16,830 nucleotides of DNA, from contig DAOTTX010000184.1 of NCBI GenBank assembly GCA_034437515.1, positions 1-16,830 on the forward strand. Direction: 5' to 3'. How positions within the stretch are numbered: position 1 is the first letter of the stretch; every line of letters begins with the position of its first letter. This document shows, piece by piece, positions 7,618-15,782 of this stretch. A program made the position numbers and the translations under genes. Below the pieces are notes generated by a model. That model saw nothing but the letters and a program-made list of their open reading frames with translations. It was not told the DNA's origin and made no database searches. This DNA is from DAOTTX01 sp034437515 (lineage in GTDB: Bacteria; Chloroflexota; Anaerolineae; Aggregatilineales; Phototrophicaceae).

Positions 7618-7646
7618 ATCATAACGAGGACACGAGAAGGTTTCAA
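7618..7646 (-). promoter_or_regulatory. Sigma70-type promoter of the small-protein/YbjN operon
   Basis: On the minus strand there is a -35 TTGAAA (7646-7641), a spacer of exactly 17 bases and a -10 TATGAT (7623-7618). Ten of twelve hexamer positions match consensus, which makes this the best promoter in the window. The start point would be near 7611, giving a leader of about 30 bases that includes the GAGGT site. Confidence 0.65.
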
Positions 7647-7719
7647 TAACGGTTCTTTTCTGTTAACAAAGCTTAACGTCGTGTAGTCGTGTTAAGCCTG
7701 GGATTTCTTAACGCGATTC

Positions 7720-7728
7720 TGATATAAT
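7720..7728 (+). promoter_or_regulatory. Extended -10 promoter of typA
   Basis: The bases TG-A-TATAAT form a perfect extended -10 element. No clear -35 is seen, which is usual for extended -10 promoters. Transcription from about 7735 would give a leader of about 70 bases before the typA GTG start. The promoter is divergent from the small-protein/YbjN promoter, about 75 bases away. Confidence 0.6.
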
Positions 7729-7751
7729 GCCGGTAGAATAAGATCAGATAA

Positions 7752-7770
7752 GGCACGGCAAGCCCGTGTC
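7752..7770 (+). promoter_or_regulatory. Leader hairpin upstream of typA
   Basis: GGCACGG (7752-7758) pairs with CCGTGTC (7764-7770) over a 5-base loop, with one G-T wobble, and TTTCTT follows immediately. The arrangement resembles a short intrinsic terminator or attenuator inside the predicted typA leader, between promoter and ribosome-binding site. The stem is only 7 bp, so a regulatory role is an inference. Confidence 0.35.
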
Positions 7771-7805
7771 TTTCTTCATGTATATGAGCAATCAAGAGGG
7801 CAACA

Positions 7806-9656
7806 GTGACCATTACACGCGATGACCTTCGCAATATCGCGATTATCGCCCATGTCGATCACGGTAAGACGACGCTGGTCGATGGCATGTTAAAGCAGGC
7901 GAAAGTCTTTCGGGAAAACGAAACCACCGGGGAGCGCATCTTAGACTCCAACGATTTAGAAAAAGAACGCGGCATTACCATTCTCTCCAAGAACACCGCG
8001 ATCACATGGGATGATGTGAAAATCAACATCGTCGATACCCCCGGTCATGCCGATTTCGGTGGTGAGGTCGAACGTGTGTTAAACATGGTCGATGGTGTGC
8101 TGCTGCTCATCGACGCGGTTGAGGGGCCGATGCCGCAGACGCGCTTTGTGCTGCGTAAGGCGCTCGGCTTGGGCCTGCGCATTATCGTGGTCGTCAATAA
8201 GGTTGACCGCGCCCATGCGCGCATCGAAGAAGTCATCAACGAGACGTTCGATCTGTTCATCGAACTCGGCGCGACCGACGAACAAGCTGATTTCCCGATG
8301 ATCTATGCCATTGGGCTGGAAGGTCGCGCTGGTCTGGAACCGGATCAACTGACGGAAGATCTGACTCCGTTGTTCGATATGGTTATCGACGAAGTCCCCG
8401 CGCCAGAGGTTGACATGGACGGTCCGGCCTCGCTGCTGGTCACCACGTTGGACTACGATAATTACAAGGGACAGATCGGCGTCGGGCGGGTGCATTCCGG
8501 CAAGTTCAAGAAGGGTGCTTCTGTAGTGCGCATCGCGCCGGAAGGCGAGCGCAAAAACGGACGCATCGAGTATCTATTCACCTATCACAACCTATCCAGA
8601 GCGGAAGTGGACGAAGTCACTGCCGGGGAGATCATCGCCTTCGCTGGCCTGGACGAGATCCACATCAGTGATACCATCGCTGACCCGGTCGTCACCCAGG
8701 GGTTGCCGCCTATCAGCGTGGAAGAACCCACCGTGCGGATGACCTTCGGCGTGAACACGTCACCCTTCGCCGGGCGGGAAGGCAAGACCGGCTGGGGCAC
8801 CTCGCGCCGCGTGCGTGAACGTCTCTACAACGAGGTGCGCAGCAACGTGGCGCTGCGTGTTGCGGATACCGACCAGGCCGACCGCTTCACGGTCAGCGGA
8901 CGTGGTGAACTCCATCTTGGTATTTTGATCGAGACCATGCGCCGCGAGGGGTATGAGTTCGAGGTTAGCAAGCCGGAAGTGATCTTCCGTGAAGACCCGG
9001 AAACGGGCAATGTGCTGGAACCCATCGAAGAGGTGCATATCGAAGTCGCGGATGAATCGTCCGGCACCGTGTTCGAGATGATGGGTGAACGGCGCGGTCA
9101 GATGACCAACATGGTCAGCGAGAACGCCACAACCTACCTGACCTATCTGGTGCCGACCCGTTTCTTGATCGGTTTCCAGTCGAGCTTTATGCGAGCGACC
9201 AGCGGTATGGGGCAGATGCACACCCTGCATTACGGCTACGACAAGGTGCAAGGCGAGACGCCCAGCCGCCAGTTTGGCAGCCTCATCGCCGACCAGCCGG
9301 GCACGTCGACGGCCTATGCGCTGGTGAACTTGCAGCAGCGCGGGACGTTCTTCGTCGGCCCTGGCGTGGATGTCTACGAAGGCATGGTCATCGGGGAAAA
9401 CATCCGCCCGGACGACCTCGCGGTCAACGTGGCGCGTGCCAAGCATCTGACGAACTTCCGTGCCAAGCCGAGCGAAACCACCGACGGTCTGGTGCCGCCG
9501 CGCAACATGAGTCTCGACGACTGCATTGAGTTTCTGGCGGATGACGAACTACTCGAAGTGACACCCAAGAGTCTACGGCTGCGCAAGCGCATCCTCAACA
9601 ACGACGAGCGCCTCAAAGCGCAAAAGGCCGCGAAGAAGCTGGTCGGCGCGAATTAG
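7806..9656 (+). CDS. typA: Ribosome-associated translational GTPase TypA/BipA
   Basis: The 616-residue protein is standard length for TypA/BipA, an EF-G-like GTPase that binds the 70S ribosome and assists 50S assembly and growth under cold or other stress. The GTPase motifs are complete: G1 AHVDHGKTT (15-23), G2 RGITI (55-59), G3 DTPGHADF (77-84) and G4 NKVD (131-134). EF-G-like domains III and V follow, with SGRGELHLGILIETMRREGYE and MMGERRGQM. The TypA-specific C-terminal domain ends in RLRKRILNNDERLKAQKAAK. The start is a GTG, chosen because GAGGG sits five bases upstream and no in-frame ATG precedes it. The gene is monocistronic, with its own extended -10 promoter and a run of hairpins downstream. 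Confidence 0.97.
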   Translation: MTITRDDLRNIAIIAHVDHGKTTLVDGMLKQAKVFRENETTGERILDSNDLEKERGITILSKNTAITWDDVKINIVDTPGHADFGGEVERVLNMVDGVLLLIDAVEGPMPQTRFVLRKALGLGLRIIVVVNKVDRAHARIEEVINETFDLFIELGATDEQADFPMIYAIGLEGRAGLEPDQLTEDLTPLFDMVIDEVPAPEVDMDGPASLLVTTLDYDNYKGQIGVGRVHSGKFKKGASVVRIAPEGERKNGRIEYLFTYHNLSRAEVDEVTAGEIIAFAGLDEIHISDTIADPVVTQGLPPISVEEPTVRMTFGVNTSPFAGREGKTGWGTSRRVRERLYNEVRSNVALRVADTDQADRFTVSGRGELHLGILIETMRREGYEFEVSKPEVIFREDPETGNVLEPIEEVHIEVADESSGTVFEMMGERRGQMTNMVSENATTYLTYLVPTRFLIGFQSSFMRATSGMGQMHTLHYGYDKVQGETPSRQFGSLIADQPGTSTAYALVNLQQRGTFFVGPGVDVYEGMVIGENIRPDDLAVNVARAKHLTNFRAKPSETTDGLVPPRNMSLDDCIEFLADDELLEVTPKSLRLRKRILNNDERLKAQKAAKKLVGAN

Positions 9657-9675
9657 CAGATAAAACGATAAAGTA

Positions 9676-9700
9676 GGGGCGATCCCGCCGGGGTCGCCCT
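9676..9700. repeat. GC-rich REP-like hairpin downstream of typA
   Basis: An 11-bp stem (9676-9686 with 9690-9700, two G-T wobbles) closes a 3-base GCC loop. It starts 20 bases after the typA stop and lacks a T-tract. The sequence style (GGGGCGATCCC opposite GGGGTCGCCC) resembles dispersed intergenic palindromes found in many Chloroflexota genomes, but the copy number here is unknown. Confidence 0.5.
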
Positions 9701-9703
9701 GGG

Positions 9704-9719
9704 CAGGCTCGTAAGCCTG
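9704..9719. repeat. Second hairpin downstream of typA
   Basis: CAGGCT-CGTA-AGCCTG is a perfect 6-bp stem with a 4-base loop. It starts four bases after the first hairpin and ends three bases before the third, so the three form one compact structured block. Confidence 0.5.
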
Positions 9720-9722
9720 AAC

Positions 9723-9757
9723 AACGGCGGGTGCGATATTTTAGCATCCGCCGTTTT
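9723..9757 (+). terminator. Third hairpin downstream of typA, probable intrinsic terminator
   Basis: AACGGCGGGTGC (9723-9734) pairs with GCATCCGCCGTT (9744-9755) in a 12-bp stem with one wobble and a 9-base AT-rich loop. TTTT spans the end of the stem. The long GC-rich stem fits a Rho-independent terminator for typA, although the T-tract is short. The remaining 100 bases up to the next gene show no further feature beyond its ribosome-binding site. Confidence 0.6.
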
Positions 9758-9859
9758 GCGTAGACCAGCCGTAGCGCGGGCGTAGCACGTCAGCACGGCA
9801 TTCTACATGGTGTCGCGTTACACTAGGCATGACTGAACTCGCAAAAGGAGAGGTGTGTC

Positions 9860-11527
9860 ATGCGACGCTTATTTTTTGTTGGCCTATTCTTTTTAATTTT
9901 GATGCTGTCCGGTGCGCTCACCGCCGCACAGAACGCCCCCGACCCGATCAACGACGCGCTGGATGCGCTCAACGAACGATTGGGTACGAGCTACACCCTC
10001 AACGACATCTTCTGGACTTGGGCGCAGGAAAGCTACGACGACGGTAGCCTGGGTTGCCCACAAGCGTTGGAGACCTTCAGCTCTGAACCGATGGTCGGCT
10101 ATCAATTTGTGTTTACCGTTGAAGACGTCGAATACGATTATCGTGTCTCGTCGGATCGCAGCACGGTGTTCCTGTGCAGCAGTGGTGAACTCCCCGAAGA
10201 ACAGGCCGTTGCCACCCCGGAGCCGGTCTTAGACGAGGACGAAGCGCCCTATAGCAATCCGCTATGTGGGGCACCGCCGCCGGACATCACCTACATGCCC
10301 ACCCGCCTGACCAGTGACATCACCGGTTACATCACGCCAGGGTTGCCGGTCAACCTGCGGGCCGACCCCAACACGACCGCACCCATTATCGCCGAAATCG
10401 CCGCCGAGTCGGTGTTTGAGGTGCTCGCCGGGCCAAGCTGTGACGATCAGGGTTATTTGTGGTGGCAGGTCAGCGTGGATGGGCAAACCGGTTGGATGGC
10501 GGAAGGGCGCGACGGGAACTACTTTGTCGAGCCGCTGCCCGGTGAACCGCTCGGCACCAACTATCCCGTGCTGGATGTAGAAAACGCGGTGAGCCTGGTC
10601 AACGTCTCCGAGTTGCAGGGCAATTTCGGGGATACCGTCGCCTTCTCACCCGATGACCTGACGGTCGTCATCCCCGGTGGGCTGGGCGCGGAAGGCGTGC
10701 TGCTCTACCAGACCAACGATCTCGACGCGGGTGTGCGCAGTATCCCCGCCGGGACAGGCTTCACGACGGTTGACTTCTCCGATGACTCCGATCTGGCGTT
10801 GCTCGGTGGGGAGAACGGTTCGATCCGCCTATGGAACCTCGACCCGGAGACACAGGTCATCGAACGGGCGGTGCTGCTCGGTCACGATGACCCGGTGAGC
10901 GCGGTTGCGTTCTCACTGATCGGGGCGACGATGGCGTCGTCGGGTGGGCTGGCCTTCCTGCGCGAAGAGGACGAATTCAACGCCTTCGCGGTCGCTCTGT
11001 GGGATGTCGAGAATGTGCGCCTGCTCGATGGTCTGCGCGGACACACCGACCGCGTGACCGGCCTCGCCTACACCGCAACGGGCGATCAGATCATCTCCGG
11101 CAGTTTGGACGGTACGGTGCGTGTGTGGGATGTAGCGACGGCGACTGAAACGCTCGAGATCGAACTCGACGTGGCCGTGAACGCCATCGCACTCAGCGAC
11201 GACGCGACGACGGTCGCGGCGGCATTGGCGACCGGCGACATCGTGCTGCTCGACGTGGCGACCGGTGAGGTCAGCGCGACGCTGCAAGCGCATACCGGCG
11301 CGGTGAACAGCGTGATCTTCGGTGTGGACGACACGGTGCTAGTTTCCGGCGGAGATGACGCGGCGGTCTACGTGTGGTCAATCGAGGACGAAACCGCGCT
11401 GGTCGAACTTACCGGACACACCGACCGCGTGACCGACGTCGCCATCAGCGCCAACGATGTGGTCATCGCCACCGTCGGCGCGGATAACTTTGTACGGCTG
11501 TGGGCGGTCATCCTGACGGCGGGGTAA
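9860..11527 (+). CDS. Secreted protein: unnamed N-terminal domain, SH3b domain and seven-repeat WD40 propeller
   Basis: The 555-residue protein begins with a signal peptide (MRRLFFVGLFFLILMLSGAL; cleavage probably after TAA at 21-23) and has no lipobox cysteine. Residues about 28-106 form a compact unnamed domain (WTWAQESYDDGSLGCPQ ... DYRVSSDRSTVFLC) that I recall from other Chloroflexota secreted proteins. An acidic, proline-containing linker leads to a bacterial SH3 domain (about 154-225; PVNLRADPNTTAPIIAEIA, WWQVSVDGQTGWM). Residues about 250-555 contain seven WD-like units, for example GHTDRVTGLAYTATGDQIIS...VRVWDV and TGHTDRVTDVAIS...VRLWAV, enough for a closed propeller. Cysteines 66, 106, 136 and 194 all lie in the N-terminal part and could form disulphides. 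A surface scaffold or binding role is inferred; no catalytic motif is seen. AAAGGAG lies about nine bases before the ATG. The gene is monocistronic. Confidence 0.87.
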   Translation: MRRLFFVGLFFLILMLSGALTAAQNAPDPINDALDALNERLGTSYTLNDIFWTWAQESYDDGSLGCPQALETFSSEPMVGYQFVFTVEDVEYDYRVSSDRSTVFLCSSGELPEEQAVATPEPVLDEDEAPYSNPLCGAPPPDITYMPTRLTSDITGYITPGLPVNLRADPNTTAPIIAEIAAESVFEVLAGPSCDDQGYLWWQVSVDGQTGWMAEGRDGNYFVEPLPGEPLGTNYPVLDVENAVSLVNVSELQGNFGDTVAFSPDDLTVVIPGGLGAEGVLLYQTNDLDAGVRSIPAGTGFTTVDFSDDSDLALLGGENGSIRLWNLDPETQVIERAVLLGHDDPVSAVAFSLIGATMASSGGLAFLREEDEFNAFAVALWDVENVRLLDGLRGHTDRVTGLAYTATGDQIISGSLDGTVRVWDVATATETLEIELDVAVNAIALSDDATTVAAALATGDIVLLDVATGEVSATLQAHTGAVNSVIFGVDDTVLVSGGDDAAVYVWSIEDETALVELTGHTDRVTDVAISANDVVIATVGADNFVRLWAVILTAG

Positions 11528-11565
11528 CGTGAAAGTGATGGGTGTGGGTTGTTCGTGTCCACCAC

Positions 11566-14500
11566 TTACAACCCCACGCCGCCCTCGCTGACCATCTCCG
11601 CTTGCTGGTTGAGCTGGCCTAAGATGTCCGTGAGTTGGAGTTGCCATGTGTCGTCGTCGCCCATCGGGAAGGCCACCGCCGTGCGGGAGACACGCACCTC
11701 GTCGCCGAGCTTGTGCGCCAGCGCCTCCCGGTTGACCTCACCGAGATAGGGCAGCTTGATCTGCATCAGGTCGTCGCGCCCGATGACGTGTGTCGCGATG
11801 GCCTGCTGGGCGAGCAGCTTGACTTCGATCTGGTACATCAGGCCATCGACCGCTCGCGGTGTTTGCCCGAAGCGGTCGCGCAACTCATCGCGCATGGCGT
11901 CGATCTGTTCCAGTGTGCTGAGGCCGGCGATGCGACGATAAATCTGCAAGCGCAGCGCCATATCCGGAATCCAGTCATCGGGCACATAAGCGGGTAGCGG
12001 CAGGTCAATCACGATGCTGGCCTCGCTCGCGGGGCGCGTATCCGTCTCACCTTTGAGTTTGCTGATGCTCTGCTGGAGCAACTGTGTATACAGGTTTAAG
12101 CCGATGGCGGCGACGTGCCCGGTCTGCTTGGTGCTGAGGATGTCCCCCGCGCCACGAATTTCTAAGTCACGCATGGAAATCTGAAAGCCGGAGCCGAGGC
12201 TGGTGTTTTCCGCGAGGGTGTCCAGACGTTCGCGGGCCTCGCCGGTCAGTTTGCCGCTGTGGAACAGGTAGGCATACGCCTGCTGCGCGCTGCGCCCGAC
12301 CCTGCCGCGCAACTGATACAACTGCGCCACACCGAACATATCCGCGCGATCTACGATGAGGGTGTTGGCGTTGGGGATGTCGATGCCGCTCTCGATAATC
12401 GCCGTAGACATCAAGATGTCGTACTCGCCCCGTCCGAACGCGGACATGACGCGCTCTAACTCGCGTTCGCGCATCTGCCCATGCCCAACCACGATCCGCG
12501 CTTCGGGGACGATCTCCTCGAAACGCTCCTCCAAGGCGTGGATCGACTTAACGCGGTTGTGCACGACGAAGATCTGACCACCGCGTTCGATCTCACGCAG
12601 CACGGCCTGCCGGACGAGATGTGGGTCGAGCTTGCCGACGTGCGTGATGATCGGCAGGCGTTCCTCCGGCGGAGTCTGAATCATGCTGATGTCGCGGACG
12701 CCGGTCAGGCTCATGTAGAGCGTGCGCGGAATCGGGGTGGCGGTCAGCGTGAGCACATCGACCTGTGCGCGTAGCGACTTGAAATGTTCTTTGTGTTTGA
12801 CGCCGAACCGCTGTTCCTCGTCGATGACGATCAGGCCGAGGTCTTTGAATGTGACATCGTTGGAGAGGATGCGGTGCGTGCCGATGACGATGTCGATCTC
12901 GCCACTGGCGATTTTGGGCAGCACGCGGCTCTGATACTCTTTAGTGCGGAAGCGCGAGAGCATCTCCACGTTGACCGGGAAGCGTGCCAGCCGGTTGGTG
13001 AAGGTGTCGAAGTGCTGCTGTGCTAACACGGTCGTCGGCACCAGCACGGCGACCTGCTTGCCCTCCATCACCGCCTTGAAAGCCGCCCGCAGCGCGATCT
13101 CGGTTTTGCCATAACCCACATCCCCGCAGATCAAGCGATCCATCGGATGGGCGGTTTGCATGTCCTGCTTGACCTCTTGCAGTGAACGCAGTTGATCGTC
13201 TGTTTCCACGTAGGGGAAGGACGCCTCGAGTTCGTGCTGCCAGGGGGTGTCCGGTGTGTAGGCGTGCCCGGTCGCGTTGGCACGGGCGGCGTAGAGTTCG
13301 AGCAAGCCATGTGCTTCTTCTTCGACCGCTTTCTTGACGCGCCCTTTGACCTTCTGCCAGTCCTTCTTACCCAGGCTGTTGAGTTTGGGCGGCGTGTCGT
13401 CCGCGCCGATGTACTTCATCAACCGGTCGGTCTGGTGGATGGGCACGAACAGCATATCCGCGCCCTCGTATTGGATGAGCAGATATTCACGGTCGTTGCC
13501 GTCTACCGTGCGGTGACGCATCCCGGCGAACTGCCCGATGCCGTGATCGGTATGCACGACGAAGTCACCGTCGCGCCAGTCGCTGTAGTTGGTCTCCGGT
13601 GTGCGTTTGCCCTTGCGTGTCTTGCGCCTGCCGGGTTCGGGGCGGTTCCAGCCGAAGATCTCCGCATCACTGAGCAGGTGCGTGCGTTCGCCGTCTTCCA
13701 GCACCCAACCCTCGCTCAATGTGCCGTTGATGAAGACCAGCCGGTCGGCTTCGGTGAGGGTGTCGAGATCGGTGTGCGTGGGGATAAATGCGCTGGCGTC
13801 CTGTTCGTGCCAGAGTTGCGTGATGCGCGGTGCCTGCTCACTGACCACGATCACCCGGTCGCCATCCCGGTAGCGTTCGCGCAGGGAGTTGAGCATAGGG
13901 CGCAACTGACCGCCGAAGCGTTCCCCCGGTTGGAAGGGGCCGCCGCTGGTCGTCAGGTGTAGCACGCGCCGCTCGGCAAGCGCGGCCTCGATCACGTCCC
14001 AACCGACGTAAGGTTGCGGGTGGTCGGCGTGGAGTTCGTTGCTGTTTTGCAGCATCTCACGCCGGTCTTCGGCCTGATCTGCCAGGTCGTTGATGGTCTC
14101 GCGCAGCGCGTCGATGTCCTCTACTACGATCAACGCATCATCCGGTGCATAATCTAACAGGCCAACCGGGTGCGCGTACATATAGGGCAGATAATGTTCC
14201 ATGTAGGCGAAACTCGCGCCGGTCTGCATCAGTTCGAGGTCGGTGATGGCGGTCGTCATATCGGCATCGGCGGCGGGGAGGCTGGCGAACCAATCTTCGA
14301 GGTGGGCGGCGATCTGCGGCAGATACTCCGGCAAGCCTTCCCGTGCCGGGGTAACCGTCAGCCGGTCGATCTCTTCGGCGGATCGCTGCGTCGATGGATC
14401 GAAGCGGCGTAGGCTCTCGATCTCGTCGTCGAAAAAGTCGATGCGTACCGGCTGGTCGGCGGCGACGGGGAAAATATCCAGCACGCCACCGCGCCGGCTG

Positions 14501-15036
14501 AACGTTCCCGGTTCCACCACGATCTGTGCGCCTTCGTAGCCGAGCGACTGCCATTTGCTTAGCAACTTGTCGAGCTGCCAGCGGTCGCCGGGACGCAGCG
14601 TCATGGTACGGCGTCTAAACTGGTTGGGCGGCATGGTGCGCTGCATCAACGCCCGTGCGGAGGCGACTGCGACCGCGTTCTCATGTGTGTCGTCGTCCAT
14701 CAACGCGGCGAGTGTTTCCAGCCGTCCCCGGATGGCGGCATCGCCCCACGCGGCCCGCTCGTAAAACTGTGGGGTCGGCTCGGTGTAGCGCAAGACCTCG
14801 GTCGCATCCCCGGCCCACACCGGGAGTTGTTCGGCGACGTTGTACGCCCGTTTGATGCGCCCGGTCAGGTAGATGACTGGCGCGTGCCAGTCCTGCGCCA
14901 GCGCCGCCAGCAGATAAGGCCGCGCCGAACGGACGATGCCGTAATCATGGTTGACGTTGTCTTTTGTAAGCTGCGTCAGCAGGTGTTGATACGTCTGGTT
15001 AGCACGCAGTAAAGTAAGCAGGCCGGTTAGCTGCAT
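11566..15036 (-). CDS. mfd: Transcription-repair coupling factor Mfd
   Basis: At 1156 residues this is a full-length Mfd, the translocase that removes RNA polymerase stalled at DNA lesions and recruits UvrA. The N-terminal part is UvrB-like (GTFSRRGGVLDIFP, RIDFFDDEIESLRRFD). The CarD-like RNA polymerase-interaction domain starts near residue 485 (GDFVVHTDHGIGQFAGM, YLLIQYEGADMLFVP). The translocase core has Walker A GDVGYGKTE (near 640), the DEEQ box (near 740), TATPIPRTLYMSL and QLRGRVGRS. RecG-like sequence GFQISMRDLEIRGAGDIL and the TRCF C-terminal domain (YVPDDWIPDMALRLQIYRRI) follow. The ATG start fits the family; its ribosome-binding site is weak. It lies 77 bases after pth on the same strand, and the two are probably co-transcribed. 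Its 3' end converges with the WD40 gene 38 bases away. Confidence 0.97.
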   Translation of the reverse strand: MQLTGLLTLLRANQTYQHLLTQLTKDNVNHDYGIVRSARPYLLAALAQDWHAPVIYLTGRIKRAYNVAEQLPVWAGDATEVLRYTEPTPQFYERAAWGDAAIRGRLETLAALMDDDTHENAVAVASARALMQRTMPPNQFRRRTMTLRPGDRWQLDKLLSKWQSLGYEGAQIVVEPGTFSRRGGVLDIFPVAADQPVRIDFFDDEIESLRRFDPSTQRSAEEIDRLTVTPAREGLPEYLPQIAAHLEDWFASLPAADADMTTAITDLELMQTGASFAYMEHYLPYMYAHPVGLLDYAPDDALIVVEDIDALRETINDLADQAEDRREMLQNSNELHADHPQPYVGWDVIEAALAERRVLHLTTSGGPFQPGERFGGQLRPMLNSLRERYRDGDRVIVVSEQAPRITQLWHEQDASAFIPTHTDLDTLTEADRLVFINGTLSEGWVLEDGERTHLLSDAEIFGWNRPEPGRRKTRKGKRTPETNYSDWRDGDFVVHTDHGIGQFAGMRHRTVDGNDREYLLIQYEGADMLFVPIHQTDRLMKYIGADDTPPKLNSLGKKDWQKVKGRVKKAVEEEAHGLLELYAARANATGHAYTPDTPWQHELEASFPYVETDDQLRSLQEVKQDMQTAHPMDRLICGDVGYGKTEIALRAAFKAVMEGKQVAVLVPTTVLAQQHFDTFTNRLARFPVNVEMLSRFRTKEYQSRVLPKIASGEIDIVIGTHRILSNDVTFKDLGLIVIDEEQRFGVKHKEHFKSLRAQVDVLTLTATPIPRTLYMSLTGVRDISMIQTPPEERLPIITHVGKLDPHLVRQAVLREIERGGQIFVVHNRVKSIHALEERFEEIVPEARIVVGHGQMRERELERVMSAFGRGEYDILMSTAIIESGIDIPNANTLIVDRADMFGVAQLYQLRGRVGRSAQQAYAYLFHSGKLTGEARERLDTLAENTSLGSGFQISMRDLEIRGAGDILSTKQTGHVAAIGLNLYTQLLQQSISKLKGETDTRPASEASIVIDLPLPAYVPDDWIPDMALRLQIYRRIAGLSTLEQIDAMRDELRDRFGQTPRAVDGLMYQIEVKLLAQQAIATHVIGRDDLMQIKLPYLGEVNREALAHKLGDEVRVSRTAVAFPMGDDDTWQLQLTDILGQLNQQAEMVSEGGVGL

Positions 15037-15075
15037 GGGGCATTTGTCTTTCTCAACAGGATTTTATGACGTGAT

Positions 15076-15093
15076 GGTGCGACGTATCGCACC
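15076..15093. repeat. Hairpin in the pth-mfd gap
   Basis: GGTGCGA (15076-15082) and TCGCACC (15087-15093) form a perfect 7-bp stem with a CGTA loop. No T-tract follows in the direction of transcription, so it looks like an mRNA structure or processing site between pth and mfd and not a terminator. Confidence 0.4.
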
Positions 15094-15113
15094 CATTGAT
15101 GACGTTATGTGCG

Positions 15114-15710
15114 TTATGTGGTCGGGTTCTTCTCGTCGATGTGTCCGTTATGGCGCGTCATGGCGAGTTCCATACCATCGGTGAGCCACGTCTCAATAGC
15201 ATCGGCGGCGCGTTCCACCAGGAGTTTAGCGGTGATGGTGTCATCGCCGGTGAAGGGATGCAGCACATAATTCTTCGCTGGCATCCGCCCCGGTGGACGG
15301 TCAATCCCGCAGCGCACCCGGTCGAAGTCCTGCGTGCCGAGATGCTGAATGATGTTGCGCACCCCGTTCTGGCCCCCGGCACTACCACTTTTGCGCAGGC
15401 GCAGCGTCCCAAGCGACAAGTCCATATCGTCATAGGCGACGATCAGGTTTATGGGGTCGATCTTGTAAAAGTCGATCAGCGCCCGCACCGCTTCGCCGCT
15501 GAGGTTCATGTAGGTCTGCGGTTTGGCGAGCAGCACGCGCTTCCCCTTGATGAGGCCATCGGCGGTGATGGCCTTGCGCTCGGTCTTGCCGAACGTGAGG
15601 TTATGGCGGCGGGCGAGTTCGTCCACCACCCAGAAGCCGATGTTATGGCGGGTATCTTCATATTTGCGACCGGGGTTGCCCAGCCCGACGATCAAGTAGC
15701 GGTCGGTCAT
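15114..15710 (-). CDS. pth: Peptidyl-tRNA hydrolase
   Basis: This 198-residue enzyme cleaves peptidyl-tRNAs released from stalled ribosomes. Conserved features are YLIVGLGNPG with Asn12, DTRHNIGF with catalytic His22, KPQTYMNLSGEAV, the YDDMDL aspartate and SGSAGGQNGVRNI, which binds the peptidyl-tRNA. In the last motif the usual GGHNG reads GGQNG, a substitution also seen in other bacterial Pth proteins. The ATG at 15710 (MTDRYLIVGLG) is chosen over a GTG at 15719 because family members begin two to five residues before the LIVGLGNPG strand. GGAG lies just upstream, but with short spacing. mfd follows 77 bases downstream; pth and mfd are also neighbours in Bacillus, which supports a conserved operon. 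Confidence 0.96.
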   Translation of the reverse strand: MTDRYLIVGLGNPGRKYEDTRHNIGFWVVDELARRHNLTFGKTERKAITADGLIKGKRVLLAKPQTYMNLSGEAVRALIDFYKIDPINLIVAYDDMDLSLGTLRLRKSGSAGGQNGVRNIIQHLGTQDFDRVRCGIDRPPGRMPAKNYVLHPFTGDDTITAKLLVERAADAIETWLTDGMELAMTRHNGHIDEKNPTT

Positions 15711-15733
15711 AGTCTCCACTTTGATTGTTATGC

Positions 15734-15759
15734 TTACGTAACCGCTGCATTGTAATGCA
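15734..15759. promoter_or_regulatory. Two palindromes upstream of pth
   Basis: Within the 72-base gap upstream of pth are the perfect 8-bp palindrome TTACGTAA (15734-15741) and the inverted repeat TGCATT-GT-AATGCA (15746-15759). The second resembles a repressor or activator operator, and part of it (TAATGCAC) recurs near 15792. No strong promoter hexamers are visible, so any role in pth-mfd control is an inference. Confidence 0.3.
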
Positions 15760-15782
15760 CGGACATTAACGCACTGTAAAAG

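Noticed and set aside
7778..7825. A 15-codon leader peptide frame (starting ATG TAT ATG) overlapping the typA start
   Set aside because: It has no ribosome-binding site, and the GAGGG inside it serves the typA GTG. Most likely chance.
11528..11575. A bidirectional terminator between the WD40 gene and mfd
   Set aside because: Only a bulged GGGTTG/CAACCC pairing with a 17-base loop and no T-tract is seen.
15103..15120. Tandem CGTTATGTG repeat at the pth stop codon
   Set aside because: Two 9-base copies only, with no structural or gene context; probably chance or simple slippage.
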